DNA from: Hoeflea prorocentri
Lineage (GTDB): Bacteria; Pseudomonadota; Alphaproteobacteria; Rhizobiales; Rhizobiaceae
DNA length: 64,000 bases
NCBI RefSeq assembly: GCF_027944115.1
Contig: NZ_JAPJZI010000001.1
Span: 3,038,001-3,102,000 of the forward strand
Direction: 5' to 3'
Part shown: one piece after another, positions 7,917 through 16,901 of the stretch
Layout of the letters: each line of letters starts with the position of its first letter
Numbering within the stretch: the stretch's first letter is position 1
Program-made: the position numbers and the translations under genes
Notes under the pieces: model-generated
Told to the model about the DNA's origin: nothing
What the model saw: only the letters and a program-made list of their open reading frames with translations
Database searches by the model: none

Positions 7917-10205
7917 ATGCGGCAGATCAGCGAATTGAATGAGGGATGGCTCTTTCGAGCCCCCCTGAACCAGACAACCAACGGCGGAAACGGAGCGCAG
8001 AAGGTTTCGTTGCCGCATTCCGCGGTGGAGCTTCCGTTCAACTATTTTGACGAGGAGTCCTACCAACGCGCCTTTGAATATGAGCGTGAAATCCCCTGGC
8101 AGGCGAATTTCGAAGGCAGGGAAGTCTATCTTCATTTTGAAGGTGTGATGGCTGACGCCCGCGTCCTGATCAACGGTATCGAGCGTGCACATCATGCCGA
8201 TGGCTATACGCCGTTCAGTGTTCGGCTCACCGAACATCTGGCACCTGATACAAACCTGTTGACTGTCGTGGTGGACGGCGCGGAAAATCCGGACATTCCG
8301 CCGTTTGGCGGCCGGATCGATTACCTGACCTATGCCGGGATCTATCGTGATGTCTGGTTGATGTCCTTTGCGCCGGTGTTCGTGAAATCAGTCAAGATCG
8401 AGACGCCTGATGTCCTTGCCGGACGGAAAACCGTGCAGGTGAAGGGCACGATCCACAATCCGCGATCCCTGCCCTTCGACGGCACGGTCAAGCTGACACT
8501 GCTTGATCAAAAGGGCGAGGCGATTGCTCAGGAAAACCACCAAGTCCGGTCTTGCGACAGCTTCACTATCACCTTGGCGGATCTGGGGAATATAACGCTT
8601 TGGGACATTGATGACCCCGCCCTTTATTCGCTCGAGATTGTACTGGAAACGGAACACGGTCTCGACAGTTTCCACGAGCATTTCGGGTTTCGCGACGCTC
8701 GGTTTACCTCAACCGGCTTCTCGCTGAACGGCAGGCCGCTGAAGATACTCGGTCTCAACCGCCACCAGTCCTTTCCCTATACCGGTTATGCGCAGGGGCG
8801 CGCGTCGCAGGAAAAGGACGCCGGAATCCTGAAATTCGAGCTCGGCTGCAATCTGGTGCGGACGTCACACTATCCCCAGTCAAAATGGTTTCTGGATCAC
8901 TGCGACCGTATCGGCCTTCTGGTGCTCGAGGAAATACCCGGCTGGCAGCACATAGGCGGAACGGCGTGGAAAAAAGAGGCGGTGCGCAACGTCCGCAGGA
9001 TGATCGAGCGCGACTGGAACCACCCGTCGATCGTTTCGTGGGGTGTGAGGATCAACGAGTCGCCCGATGATCACGCGTTCTACAGCGAAACCAACGCGCT
9101 TGCGCGCCTGCTTGATACGACACGGCAGACCTGCGGCATCCGCAAGTACCGCGAGAGCGAGCTTCTCGAGGATATATACACAATGAACGATTTCTCGCTG
9201 TGCAGTGACCTTCTGCCGGAGAGAACACCGCTTCTGCGACCGCGCACTGCGACAGGCCTGGAAAAGGATGTGCCCTATCTGGTGACCGAGTTCAACGGAC
9301 ACATGTTCCCCACCAAGGCCGAAGACAATGAACTTCGTCAGGTCGAACATGTGACGCGGCACCTCGAAGTCATCAATGCGGCCTTTGCAAATCCGAACAT
9401 TGCCGGCTGCATCGGCTGGTGCATGTTCGACTACAACACACATAAGGATTTCGGCTCCGGTGACAGGGTCTGCCATCACGGCGTGATGACGATGTTCCGC
9501 GAACCGAAATTTGCCGCCTATGCCTATGCCAGCCAGCAGGATCCGGGCGTCAAGACCATCATGAAACCCGTAACCTACTGGTCGCGCGGTGAGCGGGACG
9601 TCGGCGGCGTGTTGCCTTTGATGGTCCTGACAAATTGCGATGAGGTGGAGTTGCGTTTTCCGGACGGGACCAGATTCCGCAAAACAGGCGACCGCAACCG
9701 CTTTGCACATCTTCCACATCCGCCGGTGATTTTCGACAGGTCCGATATCCCGGAAGATGTGCTCGGAAAATGGGGGCTGAAATGGCACGGAGTCACCATC
9801 AACGGATATCTCGAAGAGAATATTGTTGAAACCGTCGAATTTGCCGCCGATCCGATCGCTTCCAGGCTCGACATCACCCCTGACAAAACGACGCTGGACG
9901 CAGCGGAGCGCGAGGAGGTCCGCGTGATCATTCGCGCACTGGATCAGGCAGGCCGGGTGTTGCCGTTTCTTTCCGACCAGATCTGTATTGCCATTGACGG
10001 ACCGGCCGAGTGCCTGGGGCCTGCGCAATCACCCTTGAGAGGCGGAACCACCGGTTTCTGGCTGCGGGCAACCGGCAAGGAAGGAGACATTCAGGTGAGC
10101 GTGACCTCGGGCAGGTTTGAAACGCAAGTGCTCAGCCTTGAGGCAACGCTCGGCGAAAGACCAATCGAACGCCAGGGCGTTCGGCACATTCGGGCGCTGG
10201 CCTAG
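7917..10205 (+). CDS. glycoside hydrolase family 2 protein (beta-galactosidase/beta-glucuronidase type)
   Basis: A 762-residue cytoplasmic glycosidase without signal peptide. Domain order is a jelly-roll sugar-binding domain (about 1–160; 'VYLHFEGVMADARVLING'), an immunoglobulin-like domain (about 160–250), a TIM barrel (about 255–550) and extra C-terminal beta domains. The acid/base is Glu381 in 'WGVRINES' and the nucleophile is Glu458 in 'VTEFNG'. Both differ from the LacZ consensus surroundings ('GNE', 'SEYG') but keep the glutamates. The enzyme probably acts on an imported oligosaccharide. The promoter carries a LacI-type operator. The next gene is a sugar-binding protein on the same strand. 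Confidence 0.9.
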   Translation: MRQISELNEGWLFRAPLNQTTNGGNGAQKVSLPHSAVELPFNYFDEESYQRAFEYEREIPWQANFEGREVYLHFEGVMADARVLINGIERAHHADGYTPFSVRLTEHLAPDTNLLTVVVDGAENPDIPPFGGRIDYLTYAGIYRDVWLMSFAPVFVKSVKIETPDVLAGRKTVQVKGTIHNPRSLPFDGTVKLTLLDQKGEAIAQENHQVRSCDSFTITLADLGNITLWDIDDPALYSLEIVLETEHGLDSFHEHFGFRDARFTSTGFSLNGRPLKILGLNRHQSFPYTGYAQGRASQEKDAGILKFELGCNLVRTSHYPQSKWFLDHCDRIGLLVLEEIPGWQHIGGTAWKKEAVRNVRRMIERDWNHPSIVSWGVRINESPDDHAFYSETNALARLLDTTRQTCGIRKYRESELLEDIYTMNDFSLCSDLLPERTPLLRPRTATGLEKDVPYLVTEFNGHMFPTKAEDNELRQVEHVTRHLEVINAAFANPNIAGCIGWCMFDYNTHKDFGSGDRVCHHGVMTMFREPKFAAYAYASQQDPGVKTIMKPVTYWSRGERDVGGVLPLMVLTNCDEVELRFPDGTRFRKTGDRNRFAHLPHPPVIFDRSDIPEDVLGKWGLKWHGVTINGYLEENIVETVEFAADPIASRLDITPDKTTLDAAEREEVRVIIRALDQAGRVLPFLSDQICIAIDGPAECLGPAQSPLRGGTTGFWLRATGKEGDIQVSVTSGRFETQVLSLEATLGERPIERQGVRHIRALA

Positions 10206-10240
10206 CCGGCTCCCGCACTTCCGGTTCCACGACCCGAGGC

Positions 10241-10254
10241 AAAGCAAGCGCTTT
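10241..10254. promoter_or_regulatory. possible second LacI-type operator
   Basis: AAAGC-N4-GCTTT, including the octamer AAGCGCTT, resembles generic LacI/GalR operators. It lies 36 bases after the GH2 stop and about 120 bases before the sugar-binding-protein start. It does not match the 7862–7877 palindrome in sequence, so it may belong to another repressor or be fortuitous. Confidence 0.3.
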
Positions 10255-10376
10255 CCTTGAACCCTTCAGGCTACACGGTGCCGGGAACAGATTGTGCCGA
10301 TCGCTTCACAGGTCATCGAGGACGCTCTGGCCGATCAGACGAAGTTTCAAAAGGTTCGTTCAAAGGAGGAAAACGA

Positions 10377-11627
10377 ATGAACATTCAAAAAAGACTGAGC
10401 ACGACCATTTCGGTCGTCGGCCTGCTGATCGCAGGCAGTTCGGGAGCCATCGCGGCAGACAAGCTGAGCGGGGAGTTGAAGATATTCCTCGACACCTCCA
10501 ACCCCACGCCCCGGGCCACGATGGAGCGGATGATAGAGCGCTTCCAGGCCATGCATCCGGACATGGACATCTCGACGACCATTATCGACAGCGAGGCCTA
10601 CAAGACGCAGATCAGGAACTTTTTGAGCGCCAATCCTCCCGATGTGACCACCTGGTTCGCGGGCAATCGCATGTTGCCCTTTGTCGAAACCGGCCTTTTT
10701 GAAGACGTTTCGGATATATGGCAGGGAGAGCTTGCCGAGGATCTGGCCTCGACCAAAAAATCGATGACCATCGACGGCAAACAATGGGGCGTTCCCTATA
10801 CCTATTATCAGTGGGGCGTCTATTACCGCGAGGACATCTACAAGGAACTCGGGCTTCAACCGCCAACAAACTGGCAGGAGTTCAAGGATAACTGCCAGAA
10901 GGTGCTGGACTCCGGCCGGAAGTGTTTTTCGATCGGCACCAAGTTCCTTTGGACCGCCGCCGGCTGGTTCGACTATCTGAACCTGCGCCAGAACGGCTAT
11001 GAATTCCACATGGACGTGACGTCGGGCAAGGTCAGTTGGGAAGACCCTCGGATCCGGGACGTGTTTGCGCTGTGGCGCGAATTGATCGACATGGGCGCAT
11101 TCATCGACAACCATACCTCCTATAGCTGGCAGGAAGCCCTTCCCTTCGTGGTTCAGGGAGATGCTGCCGGCTATCTTCTCGGCAACTTCATTGTCGCGCC
11201 GCTTCGCGACGGGGGCCTGACGGACGAGCAACTGGGTTTTTACCAGTTTCCCATGATCGTCGAGGGCATTCCGCTGGCGGAGGACGCACCGGCCAACACG
11301 TTCCACATTCCATCGAATGCGGAAAACAAGGACAATGCGCGCGCATTCCTGAAATATGTCGCGGATGTCGACAATCAGTCGATCATCAGCAAGGAGCTCG
11401 GCCAGCTCGCGGTCAACTCCAGAAGCGAGGTGCCCGATGACAAGTTCATGCGCCAGGGCTTTGAAATGCTGAGCAACGCCTATGCCCTTGCACAGTTCTT
11501 TGACCGGGACGCGCCGGCCCAGATGGCTAAAGTCGGCATGGAGGGTTTTCAGGAATTCATGGTGCAACCGGATAATCTCGATGCGATCCTGAAGCGCCTG
11601 GAAAACACGCGCAAGCGCGTTTATTGA
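10377..11627 (+). CDS. extracellular sugar-binding protein of an ABC transporter (SBP family 1)
   Basis: A 416-residue periplasmic binding protein. I chose the ATG at 10377 because AAGGAGG lies just before it and the signal peptide begins directly ('MNIQKRLSTTISVVGLL', cleavage near 'AIAADKL'); an open frame further upstream is ignored. The mature part has the group 1 layout: 'MIERFQAMHPDMDI', 'DVTTWFAGNRM', 'GVPYTYYQWGVYYREDIY' and 'WTAAGWFDYLNLR'. No permease or ATPase gene is adjacent, so it must work with components encoded elsewhere. Between the GH2 enzyme and the LacI regulator it probably imports the GH2 substrate. Confidence 0.9.
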   Translation: MNIQKRLSTTISVVGLLIAGSSGAIAADKLSGELKIFLDTSNPTPRATMERMIERFQAMHPDMDISTTIIDSEAYKTQIRNFLSANPPDVTTWFAGNRMLPFVETGLFEDVSDIWQGELAEDLASTKKSMTIDGKQWGVPYTYYQWGVYYREDIYKELGLQPPTNWQEFKDNCQKVLDSGRKCFSIGTKFLWTAAGWFDYLNLRQNGYEFHMDVTSGKVSWEDPRIRDVFALWRELIDMGAFIDNHTSYSWQEALPFVVQGDAAGYLLGNFIVAPLRDGGLTDEQLGFYQFPMIVEGIPLAEDAPANTFHIPSNAENKDNARAFLKYVADVDNQSIISKELGQLAVNSRSEVPDDKFMRQGFEMLSNAYALAQFFDRDAPAQMAKVGMEGFQEFMVQPDNLDAILKRLENTRKRVY

Positions 11628-11642
11628 TTTCGCCCGCATCAC

Positions 11643-11670
11643 GAAGGGGCGTGTGCCTGCACGCCCCTTC
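11643..11670 (+). terminator. stem-loop after the sugar-binding protein gene
   Basis: A perfect 11-bp stem (GAAGGGGCGTG/CACGCCCCTTC) with a 6-base loop begins 16 bases after the stop. No T-run follows, so it may stabilise the mRNA end rather than act as a strong intrinsic terminator. Confidence 0.55.
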
Positions 11671-11797
11671 ATCAACCGCATAAAGCAGCAGTGTGTTGCG
11701 TCCGGTCCGTCAGAGCGTGCATTTGACTGATCGGACCGGATGCGCCATCACGTTTCAGGCAGAAGCAGCCGGCTGGATCGGATATCGGGTAAGCTAC

Positions 11798-12838
11798 GTG
11801 GCAACAATCAAAGACATTGCGGACAAGGTCGGCGTCTCGCCAACCACCGTTTCCAGGGTTCTCAATGCCGATCCGACATTGTCCGTTTCCAAGAAAGTGC
11901 GCGTTGAGGTCACCGAAACCGCCGCCGAGCTCAATTACGAGGTCCGCGGCACGAAGCGCAAAACATTCGGAAACGGCGAAACGGTTTATCCCCACCTTGA
12001 CGACGTGATCATCCTGCAGGGTCTTTCCGATGAGCAGGAACTGGAAGATCCCTATTATGTTGGCCTGCGTTTGGGGATCGAGAGGGCCTGCCGGTCCGCA
12101 GGGCTGCCGGTCCGGATCGTCTATGCCAATGAAAGCAACGGGTTTAACCCGGGCAGCAGAACCGGCATCGCGGTCGTTGGCCATCACGATATGTCATCGC
12201 TACAGGCCGTTCTGAACCGGCGGACCAATGTCGTGTTCGTCGGGACCGAATACGAGAAATACGACCGGGACGTCGTCTATCACGATCTTTCAAATTCCAT
12301 GAGGAAACTTCTGAGCGGTCTGACTAAGGCCGGGTACAGGAATTTCGGCTTCATTGGTGGCCGCTATGACGCCGACGAGCCGGAAGCGATCGAGACCGGT
12401 GAGCGCCTCAGCAGTTTCAGGGACTGGCTGACGGCCGAGGGCCTGTATGACAAATCGCTTGTACGGCAGGAGGGCAAGACGCCCCAGAACGGTTATCAGC
12501 TGACCCGCGATCTCATCGATCAGGACAGACAACCCGACGTAATCGTCGCGGCGACCGATAGTCTGGCAATTGGCGCCTACATGGCGCTGAAGGACGCCGG
12601 TAAACAGATTGGCGGCGACATAGCCGTGGTCGCATTCAACGACATTCCAGCCGCCCGTCATCTCGTGCCGCCGCTGACCACGGTGAAGCTCCCAGCCGAA
12701 CTCATCGGCAAAACGGCCTTTGAGCTGCTGCAGGAACAGGCCGAAGGTCGCGTCACGACCAAGCGGGTCATCCTCGGCTCAGACATTGTCTGGCGCGAGA
12801 GCTGCAGGACACCCGAAAACACCGACGATGTGTTTTAG
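11798..12838 (+). CDS. LacI-family transcriptional regulator
   Basis: A 346-residue repressor-type regulator. The N-terminal helix-turn-helix is 'ATIKDIADKVGVSPTTVSRV' followed by the hinge region 'AAELNYEVRG'. The effector domain is periplasmic-binding-like, with 'PDVIVAATDSLAIGAYMALKDAG' and 'IAVVAFNDIPAARHLVPPLTTV' as in LacI/GalR proteins. I place the start at the GTG at 11798 because it puts the HTH at residue 2; a frame open from 11693 would add 35 residues without family resemblance. It ends 22 bases from the convergent guaB. It probably controls the GH2 gene through the palindrome at 7862–7877. Confidence 0.9.
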   Translation: MATIKDIADKVGVSPTTVSRVLNADPTLSVSKKVRVEVTETAAELNYEVRGTKRKTFGNGETVYPHLDDVIILQGLSDEQELEDPYYVGLRLGIERACRSAGLPVRIVYANESNGFNPGSRTGIAVVGHHDMSSLQAVLNRRTNVVFVGTEYEKYDRDVVYHDLSNSMRKLLSGLTKAGYRNFGFIGGRYDADEPEAIETGERLSSFRDWLTAEGLYDKSLVRQEGKTPQNGYQLTRDLIDQDRQPDVIVAATDSLAIGAYMALKDAGKQIGGDIAVVAFNDIPAARHLVPPLTTVKLPAELIGKTAFELLQEQAEGRVTTKRVILGSDIVWRESCRTPENTDDVF

Positions 12839-12860
12839 AATATCTCCACAGGAGAGCGCG

Positions 12861-14363
12861 TTAGACGCTGCCGGGATAGTTGGGGCTTTCGCGGGTAATG
12901 GTCACATCATGGGTGTGGCTCTCGCGAAGGCCGGCGCCGGAAATGCGCACAAAGCGTGCCCGCTCATGCATCTCATCAAGGTTGGCCGCGCCGACATAAC
13001 CCATCGCCGCCTTCAGGCCACCGCCAAGCTGGTGCAGCACGGCGGCCACCGGCCCCTTATAGGGCACCTGCCCTTCAATGCCCTCCGGCACGAGTTTGAG
13101 TGTATCGCGCACCTCCGCCTGGAAATAGCGGTCGGCGGAGCCGCGCGCCATCGCGCCGACGGAGCCCATGCCGCGATAGGCTTTGAAGGAACGCCCCTGA
13201 TAGAGATAGACCTCGCCGGGGCTTTCATCCGTGCCGGCAAGCAGCGAGCCGATCATCACCGCCGATGCGCCGGCGGCAATGGCCTTGGCCATATCGCCGG
13301 AAAACTTGATGCCGCCATCGGCGATCACCGGAATATTGCTTTTCTGGGCGACCTCCACGGCGCTCAGGATTGCCGAAAGCTGAGGAACGCCGACGCCGGC
13401 GACAATGCGCGTGGTGCAGATTGAACCCGGGCCAATGCCAACCTTGATGGCGTCCGCGCCCGCATCCATCAGCGCCTTTGCGCCATCGGCCGTGGCGACG
13501 TTGCCGGCCATGATGCGTACGGAATTGGAAAGCTTCTTTACCCGCGCGACGGAATCAAGCACACGCTGCGAATGGCCGTGGGCCGTGTCGACGACCAGCA
13601 GATCGATGCCCGCATCGATCAGCCGCTCGGCACGGGCAAAGCCGTCATCCCCGACCGTCGTTGCAGCGCCGACGCGCAAACGTCCCTGCGCATCCTTCGA
13701 GGCATGCGGGTTGAGCTGCGATTTCTCGATATCCTTGACGGTGATCAGCCCGACGCACTGGCCGTCCGGATCGACGACAAGCAGCTTTTCGATACGATGC
13801 TGATGAAGCAGCTTCTTGGCTTCCTGCTGCTCGACGCTCTCATTGACCGTCACCAGACCTTCGGCGGTCATGAGTTCGCTGATACGCTGTGACGGATCGG
13901 ATGCGAAGCGCACATCACGGTTGGTCAGGACGCCGACAAGCCGGCCCGTATTATGGCCGCCCGTTCCGCCATTTTCGACCACCGGAATGCCTGAAATGCC
14001 GTGCGTCTTCATGAGCGCCTGCGCATCGCCGAGCGTCGCATCGGGCCCGATCGTCACCGGATTGACCACCATGCCGGATTCGAACTTCTTGACCTGCCGG
14101 ACTTCCTCGGCCTGCTCGTCGGGGCTCAGATTGCGATGGACAATGCCTATGCCGCCGGCCTGTGCCATGGCAATGGCGAGCCGCGCCTCGGTGACCGTAT
14201 CCATGGCCGAAGAAATGATCGGAAGGTTGAGGTCGATATCCTGGGCGATGCGTGTGCGGATATCAGTTTCACCGGGCATGACGGAGGAATGACCGGGCTG
14301 CAGCAGCACATCGTCAAAAGTAAGGGCTTCGTGTCCGGTCGCCGATTCGATAATGCGCGCCAT
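12861..14363 (-). CDS. guaB: inosine-5'-monophosphate dehydrogenase
   Basis: A 500-residue enzyme that oxidises IMP to XMP with NAD+, the committed step to guanine nucleotides. The TIM barrel starts '[19 protein letters not shown]'. It is interrupted by a CBS-domain pair (about residues 95–210, '[11 protein letters not shown]', 'LTNRDVRF'). The active-site loop '[18 protein letters not shown]' carries the catalytic Cys, and '[14 protein letters not shown]' and '[10 protein letters not shown]' follow. The ATG at 14363 is preceded by AGAGG. The 510 bases upstream hold no gene, only the partial rlmE-like sequence described separately. Confidence 0.98.
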   Translation of the reverse strand: MARIIESATGHEALTFDDVLLQPGHSSVMPGETDIRTRIAQDIDLNLPIISSAMDTVTEARLAIAMAQAGGIGIVHRNLSPDEQAEEVRQVKKFESGMVVNPVTIGPDATLGDAQALMKTHGISGIPVVENGGTGGHNTGRLVGVLTNRDVRFASDPSQRISELMTAEGLVTVNESVEQQEAKKLLHQHRIEKLLVVDPDGQCVGLITVKDIEKSQLNPHASKDAQGRLRVGAATTVGDDGFARAERLIDAGIDLLVVDTAHGHSQRVLDSVARVKKLSNSVRIMAGNVATADGAKALMDAGADAIKVGIGPGSICTTRIVAGVGVPQLSAILSAVEVAQKSNIPVIADGGIKFSGDMAKAIAAGASAVMIGSLLAGTDESPGEVYLYQGRSFKAYRGMGSVGAMARGSADRYFQAEVRDTLKLVPEGIEGQVPYKGPVAAVLHQLGGGLKAAMGYVGAANLDEMHERARFVRISGAGLRESHTHDVTITRESPNYPGSV

Positions 14364-14539
14364 GGCCAATCCTCTAAGGTATGGAAATTGCGACGGTTCG
14401 CCTATCCGGCGCCGCTGCATATCCGTTGGTCGATAAGAAGTTGGCGTTGGCTGGTACCACGGAAAACGGACATTGGGAACTGAAAAAGCAGTACCGCAGT
14501 CGGGTTTACCTGAAAACCTGCACAGATTTCATCAATCCG

Positions 14540-14590
14540 TCATGCATCATCATCAGAACGCCCGCGAAAACCCTTCGCCAGCAGATATAT
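14540..14590 (-). pseudogene. diverged copy of the rlmE 3' end upstream of guaB
   Basis: Read on the minus strand, codons here give '[16 protein letters not shown]' and a stop. The intact rlmE gene ends '[12 protein letters not shown]'. A 17-base run (CCGCGAAAACCCTTCGC on the plus strand) is identical at 14562–14578 and 20409–20425, in the same orientation. The flanking differences fall mostly at third codon positions. No similarity is visible further 5'. It may be a displaced 3' end left when DNA entered between rlmE and guaB. The rest of the gap 14364–14873 shows nothing. Confidence 0.45.
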
Positions 14591-14873
14591 CCGGCGTCGG
14601 AGAGCGTGTGTCTCATGTTCAAGGCTCCTTTCGGAGCTTAAATCACGCCGGCATGTCAAACTTCAAAGGCTGCTTTACCACTGGAGGCTGTGGCTCGACG
14701 TTTGGGTTGATCGGCTGCTCTAAGCCCGAAATGGTTCGCTAAATCGAGCGACATTATCCTGACGGCGACGCAAATCTGTTCACATAAAAAAGGTTATGGA
14801 TAGACATCGGGAACTACAGTTCCTGCAGCCATTCAAGGCAATTCGGTGGCGGATCATAAGATATGAGATGGCT

Positions 14874-15406
14874 TTAACTCCATAGCACCGATCCGAAGAT
14901 GGCTGAGATCGCGATGGCAGACTGAATCCGGTACTGTACCCACTCCGCAGTAGGGTTTGTCTTCCATACCCATTTGCCCTCATCCGAACGTTTATAGTAT
15001 TTTGCGAGCGGGCTTAGTCGCTCAATATCCGAGACGACTACCCGAGGCTCTCCCGTGAATCGCGATAGCCTGTAGTCTCTCACGTGCTGATCCGGCTGAA
15101 GCGCGCCGGTCGGAGGAAATCCAACTAGCCGGCACAAAGACCAAATATCACTCACGCGACAGTAGCCCGGGTCGGCAAACCGGCCCGGGTTGTTTTGGGG
15201 TGCGGGCCGGGCAAGGTTCCATAGCTGTCGAATGTCGCCAGCAAGAGACGCAATAGGCTTCCCCAGAACACTCTTACACGCGAGTAGCGTTTCGCTGACC
15301 GGGCTCCCCGCAATCATGCGTAAGCCGCCACCACAAGGCTACGATTCGCGCACCCTCTGTGCCTTTGCTGTAGTACCGGTCGACGGATTCCTGCTTGTGC
15401 GAGGCC
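14874..15406 (-). pseudogene. possible frameshifted hypothetical gene
   Basis: An ATG at 15406 has a good ribosome-binding site (AGAGGA, 8 bases before) and begins 'MASHKQESVDRYYSKGTEGA', but this frame stops at 15274 after 44 codons. From 15317 another frame runs 147 codons to 14874 ('MIAGSPVSETLLACKSVLGK' at its start, a short hydrophobic C-terminus). Its own ATG lacks a ribosome-binding site and a TAG lies nine codons before it. One indel near 15300 would join them into a protein of about 175 residues. I recognise no family. It may equally be two chance frames. Confidence 0.3.
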
Positions 15407-15432
15407 ATGCCCAGTCCTCTTGCCGAAACCGA

Positions 15433-15444
15433 TACAATTGAGAC
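15433..15444 (+). promoter_or_regulatory. shared motif TACAATTGAGAC, copy 1
   Basis: The identical 12-mer occurs at 16230–16241, and its first eight bases at 16791–16798. This copy is 142 bases before the secreted-protein gene at 15575 and also 27 bases upstream of the divergent ATG at 15406. Confidence 0.45.
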
Positions 15445-15574
15445 GAACAGCGAAAATTCCCTGATACACGCACGATCCATCTTGGCGGTGTCGTCAAATT
15501 ATTGGCGACAAATTCAACCGCCGTTTTGCTCGCTGTTAGTTCAAGCAAGTCGGCAAACCAAAAAGGAGAAAGTC

Positions 15575-15847
15575 ATGACTTTCAAAGTCATCCTCGCCGC
15601 CGCCGTCCTGGCCACCTCGTTCACGAGCTTCTCGTCATCGGCTGCCTATTCGGCAGATGAAAGCAAACCCGCCGCCGCAGGAAATCTCACGACCGGCGAG
15701 AAAGGAAGAAAGATTTCCGGGAAGCCGGATGGTACATATGGGGGCAAAAATGTTGCAACTGCCTTCACGAACTTTTGCTACTCCCAGTTTGGACCGAAAG
15801 CAAAATATCCGGATGCCGGTCTGCTTCAGAAGTGCCTAAGCAAATAA
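15575..15847 (+). CDS. small secreted protein, 90 aa
   Basis: The start ATG follows AAAAGGAGAAAG closely. A clear signal peptide ('MTFKVILAAAVLATSFTSF', cleavage near 'AAYSADES') leads to a mature chain of about 63 residues. The mature chain is rich in Gly, Lys and Thr and has two Cys ('TNFCYSQFG' and 'LLQKCLSK'), which could form a disulphide. I do not recognise a family. It shares the upstream motif TACAATTGAGAC with the next small secreted gene and the kinase gene, and it ends before a strong stem-loop. A frame open further upstream is ignored because the signal peptide starts here. Confidence 0.7.
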   Translation: MTFKVILAAAVLATSFTSFSSSAAYSADESKPAAAGNLTTGEKGRKISGKPDGTYGGKNVATAFTNFCYSQFGPKAKYPDAGLLQKCLSK

Positions 15848-15864
15848 CCGTGTACTCCAACCCG

Positions 15865-15899
15865 CCAGGGAATGCCGCAAGACGCTCGGCATTCCCTGG
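15865..15899 (+). terminator. strong stem-loop after the 90-aa secreted protein gene
   Basis: A perfect 13-bp stem (CCAGGGAATGCCG/CGGCATTCCCTGG) with a 9-base loop lies 17 bases after the stop codon; a T-rich stretch follows about 20 bases later. The remainder of the gap 15900–16351 holds only the motif at 16230. Confidence 0.7.
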
Positions 15900-16229
15900 G
15901 GAACTTTGTAAATGACCGTTTTTCTCCCGTAGTCCGGTTTCGATCGCATCCGTCTTTGACGGAGACAGTCTATTTTTTGTTTGCTCGCGGCAGTTTGGCT
16001 AGCAACAGACGCCTGCCCACATCCGACGGATAGGAGCGCGCCACATGAGCGGCTGTCAGCACGTCGCCGCATTCGTGTTTCCGACAAAGTCGGAAACGCT
16101 CTGGCGGACCGCCCCGCCCGTCATTTCTTTTCGGAAAGCTTTCGTAACATCGGCAAAAATTGTGCGGGGGAGTCAGTTTTCGCCTCAGAAACGAATGTAT
16201 CAAATATTTCCGACGAGGGACGAAGCGGT

Positions 16230-16241
16230 ACAATTGAGACA
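16230..16241 (+). promoter_or_regulatory. shared motif TACAATTGAGAC, copy 2
   Basis: Identical to the 12-mer at 15433–15444, in the same orientation and at a similar distance (122 bases) before a small secreted-protein gene. Confidence 0.45.
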
Positions 16242-16351
16242 ATCGACAACATCCGAACGACAAAGGGCGACGTCAGATTTCCGATACAGGCAAGCGCCGG
16301 CCGTGGTGGCCGGTGGCATCCTGGACAACACACTGAAAAGGAATCCTGACG

Positions 16352-16681
16352 ATGACATACCCAACAAAAAATGCCCGCTTCGGTGGGCTGTTTGCAACCA
16401 TGGTGGTCGCGGCAACGGTTTTGAGCGTCGCACCGGCATCAGCCGAATATGCCTGCAAAAACGGGCATCACTACAAGAACGGCACGGGCGTTAATGCAAA
16501 CCTCATCGCTGCTCAGACCTATGCCAAAAAACAATGGCAAAACAAGATCAAAGATGAGTACGGACTCGCCTGGTCGACTTGGAGTATCGCCAAGGGCAAG
16601 CAAGTCATCTGCTCCGCCGGTGGCGGTGGATCGAAGATATGCGTGGCCCGTGCGCGTCCTTGCAAATACGTCACCGGCTAA
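16352..16681 (+). CDS. small secreted cysteine-containing protein, 109 aa
   Basis: The signal peptide is 'FGGLFATMVVAATVLSVAPA' with cleavage near 'ASAEYACK'. The mature domain of about 77 residues begins 'YACKNGHHYKNGTG' and has four Cys that could form two disulphides, with aromatic 'GLAWSTWSIAKGKQVICSAG' in the middle. The layout resembles small secreted hypothetical proteins of rhizobia, but I know no function. GGAATCCTGACG precedes the ATG. The upstream motif is shared with the gene at 15575, suggesting common control. Confidence 0.75.
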   Translation: MTYPTKNARFGGLFATMVVAATVLSVAPASAEYACKNGHHYKNGTGVNANLIAAQTYAKKQWQNKIKDEYGLAWSTWSIAKGKQVICSAGGGGSKICVARARPCKYVTG

Positions 16682-16790
16682 TGGTGACGCGGTGCGATAG
16701 GCTCGGATACGAACCAAGTTGCAGGTGGATCATCGTCCCTCCGGTCCGCCTGCAACACCTTTCACTTCTGCGTAGTTGGGCATGGGCTGA

Positions 16791-16809
16791 TACAATTGTT
16801 ACAATTAGC
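16791..16809 (+). promoter_or_regulatory. variant of the shared motif before the kinase gene
   Basis: TACAATTG at 16791–16798 is followed at once by TTACAATTAG, a near-tandem repeat, 111 bases before the kinase start. This is the third site of the TACAATTG series and may indicate autoregulation. Confidence 0.4.
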
Positions 16810-16901
16810 GAAGCCATACGGATACGCTGTCGGGGCAAGGTCGCAATGTGTACGGCGCGCTAGCTGTGTCCAGTTTAGGGTATGCGAAGGGAGATTTACC
16901 G

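Noticed and set aside
8880-10028. Open frame of 382 codons on the strand opposite the GH2 gene
   Set aside because: It mirrors the GH2 coding frame, has no family-like motifs, and the GH2 protein has clear domains and catalytic residues.
10347-11681. Open frame of 444 codons opposite the sugar-binding protein gene
   Set aside because: High-GC antisense shadow; the plus-strand protein has a signal peptide, ribosome-binding site and family motifs.
14364-14873. Purine-type riboswitch or attenuator before guaB
   Set aside because: I looked for conserved stems and a terminator near the start and found none; only the rlmE-like fragment is notable.
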